A stretch of DNA of 64,000 nt from Roseomonas mucosa ATCC BAA-692. Its GTDB lineage: Bacteria > Pseudomonadota > Alphaproteobacteria > Acetobacterales > Acetobacteraceae. Of the stretch, positions 23,944 through 33,495 are shown one piece after another. Numbering within the stretch: the stretch's first letter is position 1; each line of letters opens with the position of its first letter. The stretch spans positions 62,001 to 126,000 of the forward strand of contig NZ_JHWD01000007.1 of assembly GCF_000622225.1 (NCBI RefSeq), read 5' to 3'. A model generated the notes under the pieces. It was not told where the DNA came from. It did not search any database and was given only the letters and a program-made list of their open reading frames with translations. The translations under genes were made by a program, and so were the position numbers.

Positions 23944-24875
23944 TGCGCGCCACCCGCCCGCCCCTGCTCGCGCTGCTGCTGCTCGTGGGCCTGCCCGGCC
24001 TCGCATGGGCCGACCTCGCCAGCCTCCGCCCGCATGTGGTGGTGGAGGACGAGGTGGTGCGGCTGGGCGACGTCTTCGCCGATCTCGGTTCGGAAGGGAC
24101 GCGCGTGCTCGGCCCGGCGCCCCCGCCGGGGCAGCGTATCATCGTGGAAACGCCCCAGCTCCTCGCCATCGCGCGCGGCGCCGGCATTTCCTGGCGCCCC
24201 TTCGCCAGCGACGAGCGCGTGGTGATCGAGCGGGCCGGACGCGCCCTGGCGCGCGAGGAATGGCTGGAGCCGCTGCGGGAGGCGCTGTCGGCCCAGGGCC
24301 TCGACCCGGCGATGGAGCTGGAGATCCCCGGTTTCACCACGCCCATGGTGCCGCTTTCCGGCCTGGTGCGGGTGGAGGTGGCGCAGCCCTGGCTCGACGG
24401 CCGGCGCTTCGGCGCCACGCTGGTCCTCGCGGCGGAAGGGATGCCGACCCAGCGCCTGCGCATCGCCGGGCGCGGCCATGCCACGGCGCCGGTCGCCATC
24501 GCCACGCGGCGCCTCGCGCTGGGCGAGGTGGTGCGCGCCGGCGACGTGCAGGTGCAGCGCCTGCGCACCGACCGGCTCCGCCCCGGCCTCGCCGAGGATG
24601 CCTCGCTCGTGGTCGGCCAGCAGCTCCGCCGCCCGGTCATGGAGGGCGCGCCCTTCGCACTCCGCGATCTCGGCGCTCCCGTGCTGATCGAGAAGAACAC
24701 GACCGTGACCATGGTGGTGGAACGCGGCGGACTGCTGCTGACCGCCCAGGGCCGGGCGCTGGAGGCCGCACCACGCGACGGGGTGGTGAACGTGATGAAC
24801 CTGTCCTCGCGGCAGATCGTGGAGGCGCAGGCCATCGGGCCCGGCCGCGTCCGCGTCGGCCCGCCGGCCCGCTAG
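23943..24875 (+). CDS. flgA: flagellar P-ring assembly chaperone FlgA
   Basis: A 310-aa periplasmic chaperone for P-ring assembly. It has a signal peptide ending AWA-D (about residues 1-23) and a SAF domain in the C-terminal half, with the pattern RLALGEVVRAGDVQV followed by GQQLRRPVMEGAPF. I chose the ATG at 23943, which shares a base with the flgG stop; a GTG one codon earlier is also possible. Confidence 0.92.
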   Translation: MRATRPPLLALLLLVGLPGLAWADLASLRPHVVVEDEVVRLGDVFADLGSEGTRVLGPAPPPGQRIIVETPQLLAIARGAGISWRPFASDERVVIERAGRALAREEWLEPLREALSAQGLDPAMELEIPGFTTPMVPLSGLVRVEVAQPWLDGRRFGATLVLAAEGMPTQRLRIAGRGHATAPVAIATRRLALGEVVRAGDVQVQRLRTDRLRPGLAEDASLVVGQQLRRPVMEGAPFALRDLGAPVLIEKNTTVTMVVERGGLLLTAQGRALEAAPRDGVVNVMNLSSRQIVEAQAIGPGRVRVGPPAR

Positions 24876-24889
24876 AGGAGAGCCCTGAC

Positions 24890-25627
24890 ATGCGGCGCGC
24901 CCTGCTGCTTCTCCTGCCGTTGGCGCTCGCCGCCTGCGGCTCCACCGAGCGCCTGGCCCGGCTCGGCCGGGCGCCGGACCTGGCCGGCATCGTCGATCCG
25001 ACACGCGATCCGGACTGGAAGCCGGTGACCATGCCGACGCCCGCCCCCACCGACACGCGCCAGCTCAGCGCCAACAGCCTCTGGCGCCCGGGCAGCCGGA
25101 CTTTCCTTCGGGATTCCAAGGCGGCCTCGGTGGGCGACCTCGTGACGGTACTGGTTTCGATCTCCGACAAGGCCTCGCTGGCCAACGACACGGAGCGCAG
25201 CCGCGACAATTCGGAGGATATGGGCATCCCGCGCCTGCTGGGCCTCGATGCCTCCTACCTGCGCTTCTTCCCGAACGGCTTCGACCCGACCAAGATGGTT
25301 TCGGCCAGTTCCGCCAATTCCAGCGAGGGCAAGGGAACGGTGAAGCGCAACGAGGAGATCACGCTCCGCGTCGCCGCGACGGTCACGCAGGTCCTGCCCA
25401 ACGGCAACATGGTGCCCGCGGGGCGCCAGCAGGTGCGTGTGAACCACGAACTGCGCGACCTGACGCTGGCTGGCATCATCCGCCCGCAGGACATCGCCTC
25501 CGACAACACGGTGAAGCATGATCGGCTGGCGGAAGCACGCATCTCCTATGGCGGCCGCGGCACGCTCAGCGACGTGCGGAAGCCGCGCTATGGGCAGGAG
25601 CTGCTGGACTCCATCCTGCCTTTCTGA
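24890..25627 (+). CDS. flgH: flagellar L-ring lipoprotein FlgH
   Basis: A 245-aa outer-membrane lipoprotein that forms the L-ring. The lipobox LAAC gives the acylated C16. The body has family features: SLWRPGSRTFLRDSKAASVGD, NSSEGKGTVKRNEEI, and a C-terminal RISYGGRGTLSDVRKPRYGQ. GAGGAG lies before the ATG. It is the last gene of the flgFGAH operon, followed by a strong terminator. Confidence 0.96.
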   Translation: MRRALLLLLPLALAACGSTERLARLGRAPDLAGIVDPTRDPDWKPVTMPTPAPTDTRQLSANSLWRPGSRTFLRDSKAASVGDLVTVLVSISDKASLANDTERSRDNSEDMGIPRLLGLDASYLRFFPNGFDPTKMVSASSANSSEGKGTVKRNEEITLRVAATVTQVLPNGNMVPAGRQQVRVNHELRDLTLAGIIRPQDIASDNTVKHDRLAEARISYGGRGTLSDVRKPRYGQELLDSILPF

Positions 25628-25637
25628 ACGCGAAAAA

Positions 25638-25665
25638 GGGCAGCGCAGCCCAGGCTGCGCTGCCC
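25638..25665. terminator. bidirectional terminator between flgH and the CsbD gene
   Basis: A perfect 13-bp stem (GGGCAGCGCAGCC at 25638-25650 and its complement at 25653-25665). A run of five A at 25633-25637 becomes a T tract for minus-strand transcripts, so it best serves the CsbD gene. It can also stop the flgH transcript. Confidence 0.85.
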
Positions 25666-25684
25666 CTACCTGAGGATGGTGGCC

Positions 25685-25870
25685 TCAGTGCTTGTCGGTG
25701 ACCTCACGGGCCTTGTCCTTGATGCCGCCGGCGGCGTTCTGGACCTTGCCCTCGGCGCGGTCTGCCTTGCCCTCGGCTTCCATCTTCTTGTCGCCGACCA
25801 CGGAACCGACATTCTCCTTGACGGCGCCCTTGGCCTGCTTCAGCGAACCTTCGATGCGGTCCTTGTCCAT
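25685..25870 (-). CDS. CsbD family stress protein
   Basis: A 61-aa, highly charged protein of the CsbD type: MDKDRIEGSLKQAKGAVKEN followed by a second Lys/Glu/Ala-rich helix. Family members are induced by stress and are probably partly unfolded in the cytoplasm. GGAGA lies upstream of the ATG. It diverges from the SRAP-domain gene with about 90 bases between them. Confidence 0.88.
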   Translation of the reverse strand: MDKDRIEGSLKQAKGAVKENVGSVVGDKKMEAEGKADRAEGKVQNAAGGIKDKAREVTDKH

Positions 25871-25962
25871 GTGACGGTCTCCTCTGTCGTGTACGGTCTG
25901 CATCAGGAACGTGGCGAACCATGGGCTGGTTGCAGCGGCCGGCCGACACCAGATCCAGGATC

Positions 25963-26676
25963 ATGTGCGGACGCTATTACCTCGAAGCCAGCCCGGCGAA
26001 GCTGGAGAAGCAGTTCAGCCCGAAGAACCCGCTTCCCAATCACCCAGCCAACTACAACGTCGCCCCGACGCAGGAGAGCCTCGTGCTGCGCTTCAACCCT
26101 GCCACGGGGGAGCGCAGCCTGGACCCGCTGCGCTGGGGGCTGGTGCCGCGCTGGGCAAAGGATGCCAGTGGCGCGGCGAAGCTGATGAATGCGCGGTCGG
26201 AGGGGGTGGCGGAGAAACCGTCCTTCCGCGACGCCTTCGCGAAGCGGCGCTGCCTCGTGCCGGCCGATGGCTTCTATGAATGGCGGCAGGAGGGGCCGGG
26301 GCCGAAGCAGCCCTATGCCATCGCGCTGCGTTCCGGCGAGACCATGGCCCTGGCCGGCCTCTGGGAGGGCTGGAAGCAGCCGGATGGAAGTTGGCTGCGC
26401 ACCTATACGATCGTGACCACCGAGGCGACGGGCAAGATCACCGCCCTGCACCACCGCACCCCCGTCATCCTGCCGCCGGAGCACTGGGACGCCTGGTTGG
26501 GGGAGCGGGAGAGCGGAACGGAGGGGCTTCTCGGCCTGATGCAGGCACTGGATGCAGAGAAGCTGCGCGTCTGGCCGGTCAGCAAGCGGGTGAACAGGTT
26601 CAGCGAGAACGGCCCCTCGCTGCTCGCCCCCGTGAGTGACGCACAGCCGCCGGAAGGACTGAACGACCCGCCCTGA
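25963..26676 (+). CDS. SRAP domain protein (abasic-site DNA-protein crosslink)
   Basis: A 237-aa HMCES/YedK-family protein that covalently shields abasic sites in single-stranded DNA. Cys2 (MCGRYY), which must become N-terminal after Met removal, is present. So are N77 (NARSEG), E106 (DGFYEW) and H164 (HRTPVIL). This decides the start at 25963 over an in-frame ATG 42 bases upstream, which would bury Cys2. Confidence 0.93.
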   Translation: MCGRYYLEASPAKLEKQFSPKNPLPNHPANYNVAPTQESLVLRFNPATGERSLDPLRWGLVPRWAKDASGAAKLMNARSEGVAEKPSFRDAFAKRRCLVPADGFYEWRQEGPGPKQPYAIALRSGETMALAGLWEGWKQPDGSWLRTYTIVTTEATGKITALHHRTPVILPPEHWDAWLGERESGTEGLLGLMQALDAEKLRVWPVSKRVNRFSENGPSLLAPVSDAQPPEGLNDPP

Positions 26677-26697
26677 TCCCGGGGCGGGCCGCCCCGT

Positions 26698-27048
26698 TCA
26701 GGAGCCGCGATAGGTGCTGTAGCTCCAGGGCGAGCAGAGCAGCGGCACGTGGTAGTGCCCGCCCTCCGCCGTCAGCCCGACGCGGATCGCCACCCAGTCG
26801 AGATAGCCGGGGTCGTTCCCCTGGTCGGTGAAGTAGTCGCCCACGCCGAAGCGCAGCTCGTAGCGTCCCGGCAGGAAATCCTGCGGCGAGAGCAGCGGCG
26901 CGTCCGTGCGGCCATCGGCATTGGTCACCGTTTCGGCCAGCAGCGCCGGGGCCGGCGCGTCCACGCGCCAGAGCTGCACCGCCATGCCGGCGGCGGGGCG
27001 GCCGGCAGCGGTGTCGAGCACATGGGTGGTAAGGGCGGAGGGCTTCAC
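26698..27048 (-). CDS. uraH: 5-hydroxyisourate hydrolase
   Basis: A 116-aa transthyretin-like enzyme that opens 5-hydroxyisourate to OHCU in urate breakdown. It has the N-terminal [14 protein letters not shown], a central arginine-containing strand, and the C-terminal signature SYSTYRGS. No signal peptide is present. The start is a GTG that overlaps the upstream flavoprotein stop by 4 bases (GTGA), so the two are translated together. No OHCU decarboxylase or classical urate oxidase is in the window. Confidence 0.92.
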   Translation of the reverse strand: MKPSALTTHVLDTAAGRPAAGMAVQLWRVDAPAPALLAETVTNADGRTDAPLLSPQDFLPGRYELRFGVGDYFTDQGNDPGYLDWVAIRVGLTAEGGHYHVPLLCSPWSYSTYRGS

Positions 27049-28478
27049 TCCGCGGCCTCCAGTTCCTGCGGGATCTCGCTCACCAGTTCCTCCATGTCGA
27101 AGGAAAGTAGCGCATCCATGTGCATCTCCGCATCGTCCAGCCACAGGCTCCGGCAGATCCCGTCCACCAGCCGCGGCACGCCATACTTCATGCCGCTGAT
27201 CGAGGCGCCGGACAGGCCCATCGAGGGCGTGGCGCCATAGCCCATGAAGTGGATGTGCCGCAGGAAGGGCGCCTCGCCCGGCATCCTCTCGCGGAAGGCG
27301 AAGCCCGGCGTCAGGTAGGGGCAGGCGGCGAGGTTCGGGAACTCCAGGCCCGCCGGCGGCGTATAGGCGTCGCGCCACAGCAGGATATGCGGCGCGATCG
27401 CCGCCAGTTCCGGCCGCAGGGCGAGGTTGAAGGCCGTGCCGGTGCCGACGATCACATGGTCCGCGCGGTGCTCGCCGCGCGGCGTCTCCAGCACCACTTC
27501 CTCGCCCTCCATGCGCGCCCCCTGCACCGGGCTGCCCATGTGCAGCGCGAAGCGTGGGTCATGCGCCACGCGGTCCCAGCTTTCCTGCGGCGGCGGCTGG
27601 TTGAGGTCGAAGATGTGACGCATCATCCGCCACTTCAGCGGGTCCGGCATGGCGTGGAACTGGCCGAGGAATCCCGCCTGCTCCATCCAGCGGAAGGGGT
27701 TGACGCGTGGCATCCGGCGGCGCCGCACCAGCATCGTGCCCTGCGCCGCCCCGGCCTCCAGCGCGGTGGCGAGGTTGTCGAAGGCGCTGGCCCCCGCCCC
27801 CACCACCAGGATGCGCCGGCCCTTCAGCGCCTCGAAATCGACATGGCCCGAGGTGTGCGACACGCGCTCCCCCGGCAGGCCGTCGAAGGGCGCCGGGATC
27901 GACCAGGCGCCGGTGCCGTCCATGCCTGTGGCCAGCACCATCTTGCGCGCCTTGACCACGCGCTCGCCCTCCGGCGTGCGGAAGCGCAGCAGGAGCAGGT
28001 CGGCCTCCGGATCGTGGCCGACGGAAAGCAGCTCGTGCTCGTGCCGGACCGGCAGGGCCAGCACCTGCGCGTACCAGTCGAGATAACGCTGCCAGTCCAC
28101 GCGCCCGATCTTGTGCAGGTCCTCCCAGGCCTCCAGCCCGTCCCGCGCCTCGAAGAAGGCGCGCGGCGTCAGCGCGGCCACGCCCAGGTCGGGACCGCTG
28201 ACATGCTTGGGCGTGCGCAGCGTGCGCATGCGCGCGAAGACCGTCCAGCAGCCCGTAGCGCCCGGCTCGGCCCGGTCGAAGACCGCGACGTTCCCGACCT
28301 TCTCACGCCGCAGGCCGAAGGCAGTGGCAAGGCCCGTCTGCCCGGCACCGATGATGGCCACGTCCAGCGCGCCGTCGGTGCGTTCGGGAACCCATGGGCG
28401 CTTGGGGTAGTCGAGAAGTTCCAGCTGCCGGCGGACCTCGGCCTCGAGCGCGGTCAGGGTATTGGCCATCACGGACAT
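27045..28478 (-). CDS. FMO-type flavoprotein coupled to HIU hydrolase
   Basis: A 477-aa FAD and NAD(P)H-dependent oxygenase-like protein. The FAD-binding motif [15 protein letters not shown] lies near residues 43-57 and a second dinucleotide motif [11 protein letters not shown] near 200-210, as in flavin monooxygenases. The spacing and the WKRDAYTPP-like aromatic segment near 385 fit the family. Coupling to uraH suggests it produces or handles a urate-pathway intermediate; a urate-hydroxylating role is only a hypothesis. AAGGAGAT lies just before the chosen ATG. Confidence 0.8.
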   Translation of the reverse strand: MSVMANTLTALEAEVRRQLELLDYPKRPWVPERTDGALDVAIIGAGQTGLATAFGLRREKVGNVAVFDRAEPGATGCWTVFARMRTLRTPKHVSGPDLGVAALTPRAFFEARDGLEAWEDLHKIGRVDWQRYLDWYAQVLALPVRHEHELLSVGHDPEADLLLLRFRTPEGERVVKARKMVLATGMDGTGAWSIPAPFDGLPGERVSHTSGHVDFEALKGRRILVVGAGASAFDNLATALEAGAAQGTMLVRRRRMPRVNPFRWMEQAGFLGQFHAMPDPLKWRMMRHIFDLNQPPPQESWDRVAHDPRFALHMGSPVQGARMEGEEVVLETPRGEHRADHVIVGTGTAFNLALRPELAAIAPHILLWRDAYTPPAGLEFPNLAACPYLTPGFAFRERMPGEAPFLRHIHFMGYGATPSMGLSGASISGMKYGVPRLVDGICRSLWLDDAEMHMDALLSFDMEELVSEIPQELEAAE

Positions 28479-28595
28479 CGCATCTCCTTGCAACGCAGCA
28501 TGACGAGCGGCGGGGCCGGCAGCAAGGGGCAAGCGTAACGATGCCGCACCGGAACCGTGGCCGGCCGCCCCCCCTGCCAAGGCTCAGCCGCGCGG

Positions 28596-30584
28596 TTAGC
28601 CGTACTGGGGCACGCGCTCCAGGCGTTCCAGCACCTCGGCGGCGGTCAGCGGTCCGTCGAAGTGGAAACCCTGCCCCTCCGTATAGCCGGCCTGCATGGC
28701 GAGCCTCACCAGCTCCTCGTTCTCCAGCCCCTCCACCGTGGTCGCCATGCCCAGGCGGCGCGCCAGGTCGGCCATGGTGCGCACGATGGCAAGGCAGTCC
28801 GGCCGCGTGGCCATGGCATGTACGAAGGAACGGTCGATCTTGATCTTCTCGAAGCGGAAGCGGCGCAGGTAGTCGAAGGAGGAATAGGCGATCCCGAAAT
28901 CGTCGAGGGCGATGCCGATCCCCAGTTCGCGCAGCTCCGCCAGCGTGGCCAGCACCCCGGCATCGTCCTGCAGCAGCAGGGATTCCGTGACCTCCAGCTC
29001 CAGCCGCCGCGCCGGGAGGCCGGAGGCCGCCAGGGCCCGCGCCACGGCGATCAGCAGCCCCCCATCGGCGAACTGCCGCGGCGACAGGTTCACCGCCAGC
29101 CGGATTTCCTCCGGCCACTGCGTCGCATCGGTGCAGGCCTGCCGCAGCACCCAGTTACCGATGGGCACGATCAGCCCGCTCTGCTCGGCGACGGGAATGA
29201 AGCTCTGCGGCCCGATCAGGCCCAGCCGGGGATGCCGCCAGCGCAGCAGCGCCTCCAGCCCGGTGATCCGCCCGTCCGCCAGATGCACCTGCGGCTGGTA
29301 ATGCACCTCGAACTGCCCCTCGTGCAGCGCCGCCACCAGATCGGATTGCAGCCGCTGCCGCTCCTCGGCCGCCTGCAACAGCCGTTCCTCGAAGAAGCGG
29401 CAGGTGTTCCGCCCCTCCCCCTTGGCCTCGTAGAGCGCGAGGTCGGCATGGCGCATCAGCATGACGGCGTCACCCCGCCCGGGCGCGAGGTCGGCGATGC
29501 CGATGCTCACCCCGGGCATGATCAGGCGCCCTTCCATCTCCAGCGGCCGGTTGACGACCCGGCCCAGCCGCATGGCCAGGTCCGACAGCGCTTCCCGCTT
29601 CAGCCCCAATGGCGGCAGTACGGCGAACTCGTCGCCACCGAGGCGCGCCACCATGTATTCCTCCGGGCCTTCCTCCGGCACGCTGCCGCGCAGCCGCCGG
29701 GCGATCTCCCGCAGCATGTCGTCGCCCGCGACATGGCCCAGCGTATCGTTGACATCCTTGAAGCAGTCGAGATCCAGCAGCAGCATCGGCACGCGGCGAT
29801 GCGCCCCCCGCCCGCTGCCGCGCGCCGCGCCGCGCCGCGCCGGCGGCGCCAGCCGCTCCGCCAGCCGGTCCAGCAGCGCGCGCCGGTTCGGCAGGCCGGT
29901 CAGCGGATCCTCCAGCGCGATGCGCCGGATCTGGCGGTTCTGCTGGACCAGCAGCGCCGACAGCCCCACCCCGGCGGCGATCATCGCCAGCAGCACCGCG
30001 ATAAAGGCGACATAGAGGCCCCGCAGCTCGGCCTGGTCCTCGCCGACGAGGTTGCTGCCCTCCATATGCGTGGCCGCGGCGAGGCGGATCATGGGCACGT
30101 TCAGCGCGCCCAGCAGGAGAAGCATCTCCCGGCTGCTCTCGTCCGAGGCCGGCTGGTCGAGCAGGGCCTGCACCCGCTCGATCGTCTCCTCCAGCCGGTC
30201 CAGCAGCCCGGCATTCTCCGGATTGCGCCGGATCAGCATCCGCACCTCGCCCTGCCGCAGCACGGAAAGCCGGTTGCGCAGGATGTCGAGGCGCAACTGC
30301 ACATCCGCGCGCTCCACCGGCATGTTCGGCATGGCATAGGCCGCGAGCTCGGTCTGCAGCCGCATGAACTCCACCGCGCCGAGCGTGGTCTCGAACATGC
30401 TGTTGTAGCGGGTGAGCGCCTCGAAGAGATTCTGCTGCCGGACGGTAAGCGACGCGATGAAACCCGCCGCGCCGGCCAGGCCGCCCATCAGCACGATCAG
30501 CGACACGCGCAGCCAGCGCTGGATGCCACCCTCGGCTCCCGGCAGGCGCCTGCGTCGTCCCACGGGTTTCACCTGCTCCGTCAC
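28596..30584 (-). CDS. membrane GGDEF-EAL cyclic-di-GMP protein
   Basis: A 662-aa protein with two membrane helices (about 24-46 and 189-213) enclosing a periplasmic sensor of about 140 residues. A GGDEF domain with an intact GGDEF (316-320) follows. Then comes an EAL domain with EAL at 444-446, NLSPRQF, DDFGIAYSSF and KIDRSFV. Both halves look active, so it may make and break c-di-GMP. No RxxD inhibitory site precedes GGDEF. The start is a GTG at 30584; it is not firm. Its position beside motility genes fits control of swimming. Confidence 0.88.
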   Translation of the reverse strand: MTEQVKPVGRRRRLPGAEGGIQRWLRVSLIVLMGGLAGAAGFIASLTVRQQNLFEALTRYNSMFETTLGAVEFMRLQTELAAYAMPNMPVERADVQLRLDILRNRLSVLRQGEVRMLIRRNPENAGLLDRLEETIERVQALLDQPASDESSREMLLLLGALNVPMIRLAAATHMEGSNLVGEDQAELRGLYVAFIAVLLAMIAAGVGLSALLVQQNRQIRRIALEDPLTGLPNRRALLDRLAERLAPPARRGAARGSGRGAHRRVPMLLLDLDCFKDVNDTLGHVAGDDMLREIARRLRGSVPEEGPEEYMVARLGGDEFAVLPPLGLKREALSDLAMRLGRVVNRPLEMEGRLIMPGVSIGIADLAPGRGDAVMLMRHADLALYEAKGEGRNTCRFFEERLLQAAEERQRLQSDLVAALHEGQFEVHYQPQVHLADGRITGLEALLRWRHPRLGLIGPQSFIPVAEQSGLIVPIGNWVLRQACTDATQWPEEIRLAVNLSPRQFADGGLLIAVARALAASGLPARRLELEVTESLLLQDDAGVLATLAELRELGIGIALDDFGIAYSSFDYLRRFRFEKIKIDRSFVHAMATRPDCLAIVRTMADLARRLGMATTVEGLENEELVRLAMQAGYTEGQGFHFDGPLTAAEVLERLERVPQYG

Positions 30585-30864
30585 GCGAGGATGGCATCCG
30601 GCGGGGCCGGGTCCGGAGATATCCTCTTCCGCGACGCTTTCCGTCAAGGCAAGATCAAAGGCACGGACGGCCGAGTCGCGGAAAGACCGTGCCGGATGCG
30701 CGCCTCCTCCAACGGGAATGCCTGCCGCCCCGCGCGGATGCCCCGCCCGGGCATTCGCCGGAGCCCGTTCCACCGGACGCACGGCGCCCTGCCCCGCCCT
30801 TGATCCCGCGGGCGGCCGCTCCCAAAACGGCGGGGCAACAGCCCATGCAGGAACAGGCGAGACG
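30585..30864. other. divergent region with no gene
   Basis: About 280 bases between the GGDEF-EAL gene and the amidohydrolase gene. The in-frame extensions on both strands have no family character. It should hold two divergent promoters, but no clear boxes are seen. Confidence 0.4.
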
Positions 30865-32127
30865 ATGACCGACACGGCGCCCCCCAACCTGATCGCGGCG
30901 GTGGACCAGGACCGGCACTGGGACCGGCTGATGCGGATGGCGCGGATCGGCGCCATCCCCGGCGACGGCGTGAACCGCCCCTGCCTCTCGCCGCTGGACC
31001 GCGAGGCGCGGCGCCTGCTGATCGGCTGGGCCACGGATCTGGGCCTGACCGTCTCGGTCGATCCGATGGGCAACCTCTTTCTGCGGCACGAGGGCACGGA
31101 CCCGGAGGCGGCGCCGGTGCTGACCGGCAGCCACATGGACAGCCAGCCCATGGGCGGCCGCTTCGACGGCATCTGGGGCGTGCTCGCCGGACTGGAGGCG
31201 GTGCAGGCGATCCGCGACAGCGGCGCCACCACGAGGCACCCGATCGAGATCGTGGCCTGGACCAACGAGGAAGGCGGCCGCTTCGCGCCCGGCTGCATGG
31301 GCTCCATGGCCTGGTCCGGCCATTCCCCGGCCGATACCTGGGACGCGGTCGCCGATTCCGAGGGCGTGACCTTTGCCCTGGCCCTGGCCGGGCAGCGCGA
31401 GGCCGAGGCCGACCTGCCGCAGCGCCCGCTCGGTCCCATCCGGCAGCCGGTCGCCTATCTGGAGGCGCATATCGAGCAGGGCCCGCTGCTGGAGGCCGGT
31501 GGCTACGACATCGGCGTGGTCACCGGCATCCAGGGCAGCCGCTGGTTCCTGGTCGAGCTGCGCGGCGAGGCCGCCCATGCCGGCACCGCGCCGCTCGCCC
31601 TGCGCAAGGACGCGGTGCAGGACATGGTGCGCGCCATCAACGCGCTGAACGCGCTGATGACCGATCCCGAGGACATCCTGCGCTTCACCGTCGCCCGCAT
31701 CGAGGTCACGCCGAACACCTCGAACTCGGTGGCGGAGCTGGTGCGCTTCACCATCGACTTCCGGCACCCCGACAAGGACGTGCTGCTGATGAACGGCGAC
31801 GCGATCGACAACACGATCCGCTCCGCCGTGAAGAACTGCGAGGTCACGGTCACCGAGCGCTTCCACGCCCTGCCGGTGGATTTCGACATCGGCGTGCTGG
31901 ACACGGTGGAGGCCGCCGCCCAGGCCCAGGGGATGCGCGCGCTGCGCCTGCCCTCCGGCGCCTTCCACGACGCGCAGTTCATGGTGCCGGTCTGCCCCAC
32001 GGGCATGATCTTCGTGCCCAGCCACAAGGGCATCAGCCACAACCCGGCGGAATATTCCTCGCCGGAACAGCTCGCCGCCGGCGTCCGCGTCCTGGCGGCC
32101 TCGCTGCTCTCGCTCGCCAGGGGCTGA
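30865..32127 (+). CDS. Zn-dependent ureide/N-carbamoyl amidohydrolase
   Basis: A 420-aa M20-family enzyme of the allantoate amidohydrolase/beta-ureidopropionase group. Metal ligands are visible: H90 (GSHMDS), D101 (GGRFDG), E136 (TNEEGGRF), H202 (EAHIEQG) and the C-terminal ISHNPAEY histidine. The dimerisation (lid) domain lies between. It releases ammonia and carbon dioxide from an N-carbamoyl or ureide compound in the cytoplasm. The gene lies close to HIU hydrolase and to a hydantoin-racemase-like gene, suggesting ureide or purine use. Confidence 0.86.
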   Translation: MTDTAPPNLIAAVDQDRHWDRLMRMARIGAIPGDGVNRPCLSPLDREARRLLIGWATDLGLTVSVDPMGNLFLRHEGTDPEAAPVLTGSHMDSQPMGGRFDGIWGVLAGLEAVQAIRDSGATTRHPIEIVAWTNEEGGRFAPGCMGSMAWSGHSPADTWDAVADSEGVTFALALAGQREAEADLPQRPLGPIRQPVAYLEAHIEQGPLLEAGGYDIGVVTGIQGSRWFLVELRGEAAHAGTAPLALRKDAVQDMVRAINALNALMTDPEDILRFTVARIEVTPNTSNSVAELVRFTIDFRHPDKDVLLMNGDAIDNTIRSAVKNCEVTVTERFHALPVDFDIGVLDTVEAAAQAQGMRALRLPSGAFHDAQFMVPVCPTGMIFVPSHKGISHNPAEYSSPEQLAAGVRVLAASLLSLARG

Positions 32128-32144
32128 GCGGGGCGCGCCACGAA

Positions 32145-32169
32145 CCATGGGAGGCGGCGCCTCCCATGG
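32145..32169. terminator. hairpin between convergent hydrolase genes
   Basis: CCATGGGAGGC (32145-32155) and GCCTCCCATGG (32159-32169) form a perfect 11-bp stem with a GGC loop. There is no T tract, so it is a weak terminator at best. It sits between two convergent stop codons. Confidence 0.55.
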
Positions 32170-32189
32170 GACAGGGCGGCACCAGAGGT

Positions 32190-33371
32190 TCAGACGCTGG
32201 CGAGCAGCCCGGCCAGGAGCTTCGCCCGCGGCACGAGGCTGTCCACCTCCAGATGCTCGCCCAGCGTATGGTGGCCCGCGCTGATCACCCCCAGCCCGTC
32301 CAGCGTCGGGATGCCCAGGGCGCCGGTGAAGTTTCCGTCCGAGCCGCCGCCGGCGCTGCCATGGCCGATCCCGGCGCCCAGCCGCTGCCCGATGTGCCGG
32401 GCCTTCTCATAGAGGCCGAGATCCGCCTCCGAGGGCTCCCAGACCGGACGGGTGACGCCGCGCCGCACCGCCAGCGCCACGTCGGGGGTGGAGGCGCGCA
32501 GGCCCAGCATCCGCTCCACCGCCGCATCCAGGTCCTGCTGCCGCCTGGCCATGGTCAGCGCCTCGGCATCGCAATGCGTGGCGACGCAGTTCACCCACTG
32601 CCCGCCATGCACGACGCCGACCGAGAAGGTGCAGGCCTCGGTCGTCATGGCCTCGATGGCCAGCACCTGCCGGCACATCTCGCGGATCGCGCTGCGCCCC
32701 TCCCCCGGCGAGGCACCGGCATGGCTGGGCCGGCCGGTGGTCCGCAGGCCGAAGCGCGCGATGGCGTAGCGGCCCGTCACCAAGTCGCCCAGGACCGGGC
32801 TGCGCCCCGGGCGTCCCGGTTCCGGCACCAGCACCACGGCATGGCGCCGTGCTTCCGCCTCGATCAGGTCGCGGGTGGAGGGGCTGCCGATCTCCTCGTC
32901 CGGCGTCAGCAGCACCGTGATCGGGCGGGAGGCCGGGATGCCGGCGCGGACCATCTGCCGGATCGCCTCCAGCGCCAGGAAGGTGCCGCCCTTCATGTCG
33001 CCGATCCCCGGTCCGTAGCAGCGACCGCCATCGCGGCGGAAGGGCAGCGCCGCCAGCGTTCCCACCGGATGCACCGTGTCGAGATGCGCCAGCACCAGGA
33101 TGCCCGGCTTCTCCCCGTCCGGATGCGGAAAGCGCGCCCGCACGCAGCCGCCCAGCATCACGCCGGTCGGCCCCGGACGGCCGGGGATGCGCTCGATCCG
33201 TGCCCCGGTCAGGGCGAGGTCGCGGGCGGCGAGGTCCATCATCCGGTTGACGGCGGCGGCGTCGAAGGTCGGGCTCTCGCATTCCACCCAGGGCCGCAGC
33301 CCCTCCAGGATGGCATCGGTCTCGAAAGGCAGGGTGAGGGCGGCGGCGAGCGGGTCGGAGGGAGTGTTCAT
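32190..33371 (-). CDS. M20 metallopeptidase, carboxypeptidase G2-like
   Basis: A 393-aa cytoplasmic M20 peptidase (no signal peptide). Metal and catalytic residues are H96 and D98 (AHLDTVH), D125 (GIGDMKGG), E159/E160 (DEEIGS), the EPGR segment and the late GHHTLGEH histidines. It probably removes an amino acid such as glutamate from a small N-acyl compound. It converges on the ureide amidohydrolase gene and diverges from the TauD-like gene. Confidence 0.87.
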   Translation of the reverse strand: MNTPSDPLAAALTLPFETDAILEGLRPWVECESPTFDAAAVNRMMDLAARDLALTGARIERIPGRPGPTGVMLGGCVRARFPHPDGEKPGILVLAHLDTVHPVGTLAALPFRRDGGRCYGPGIGDMKGGTFLALEAIRQMVRAGIPASRPITVLLTPDEEIGSPSTRDLIEAEARRHAVVLVPEPGRPGRSPVLGDLVTGRYAIARFGLRTTGRPSHAGASPGEGRSAIREMCRQVLAIEAMTTEACTFSVGVVHGGQWVNCVATHCDAEALTMARRQQDLDAAVERMLGLRASTPDVALAVRRGVTRPVWEPSEADLGLYEKARHIGQRLGAGIGHGSAGGGSDGNFTGALGIPTLDGLGVISAGHHTLGEHLEVDSLVPRAKLLAGLLASV

Positions 33372-33495
33372 GCCCCCATGCTTTCCCGCCCGGCCTGCCC
33401 CGGCAAGGCCATATCCGCGCCCTGCTCCCGCCGGATTGCTGCGCCGCACGGCTGGGATTCGCGCGATGCGGCGCGGCAGGCTAGCTTCTCCCGCA

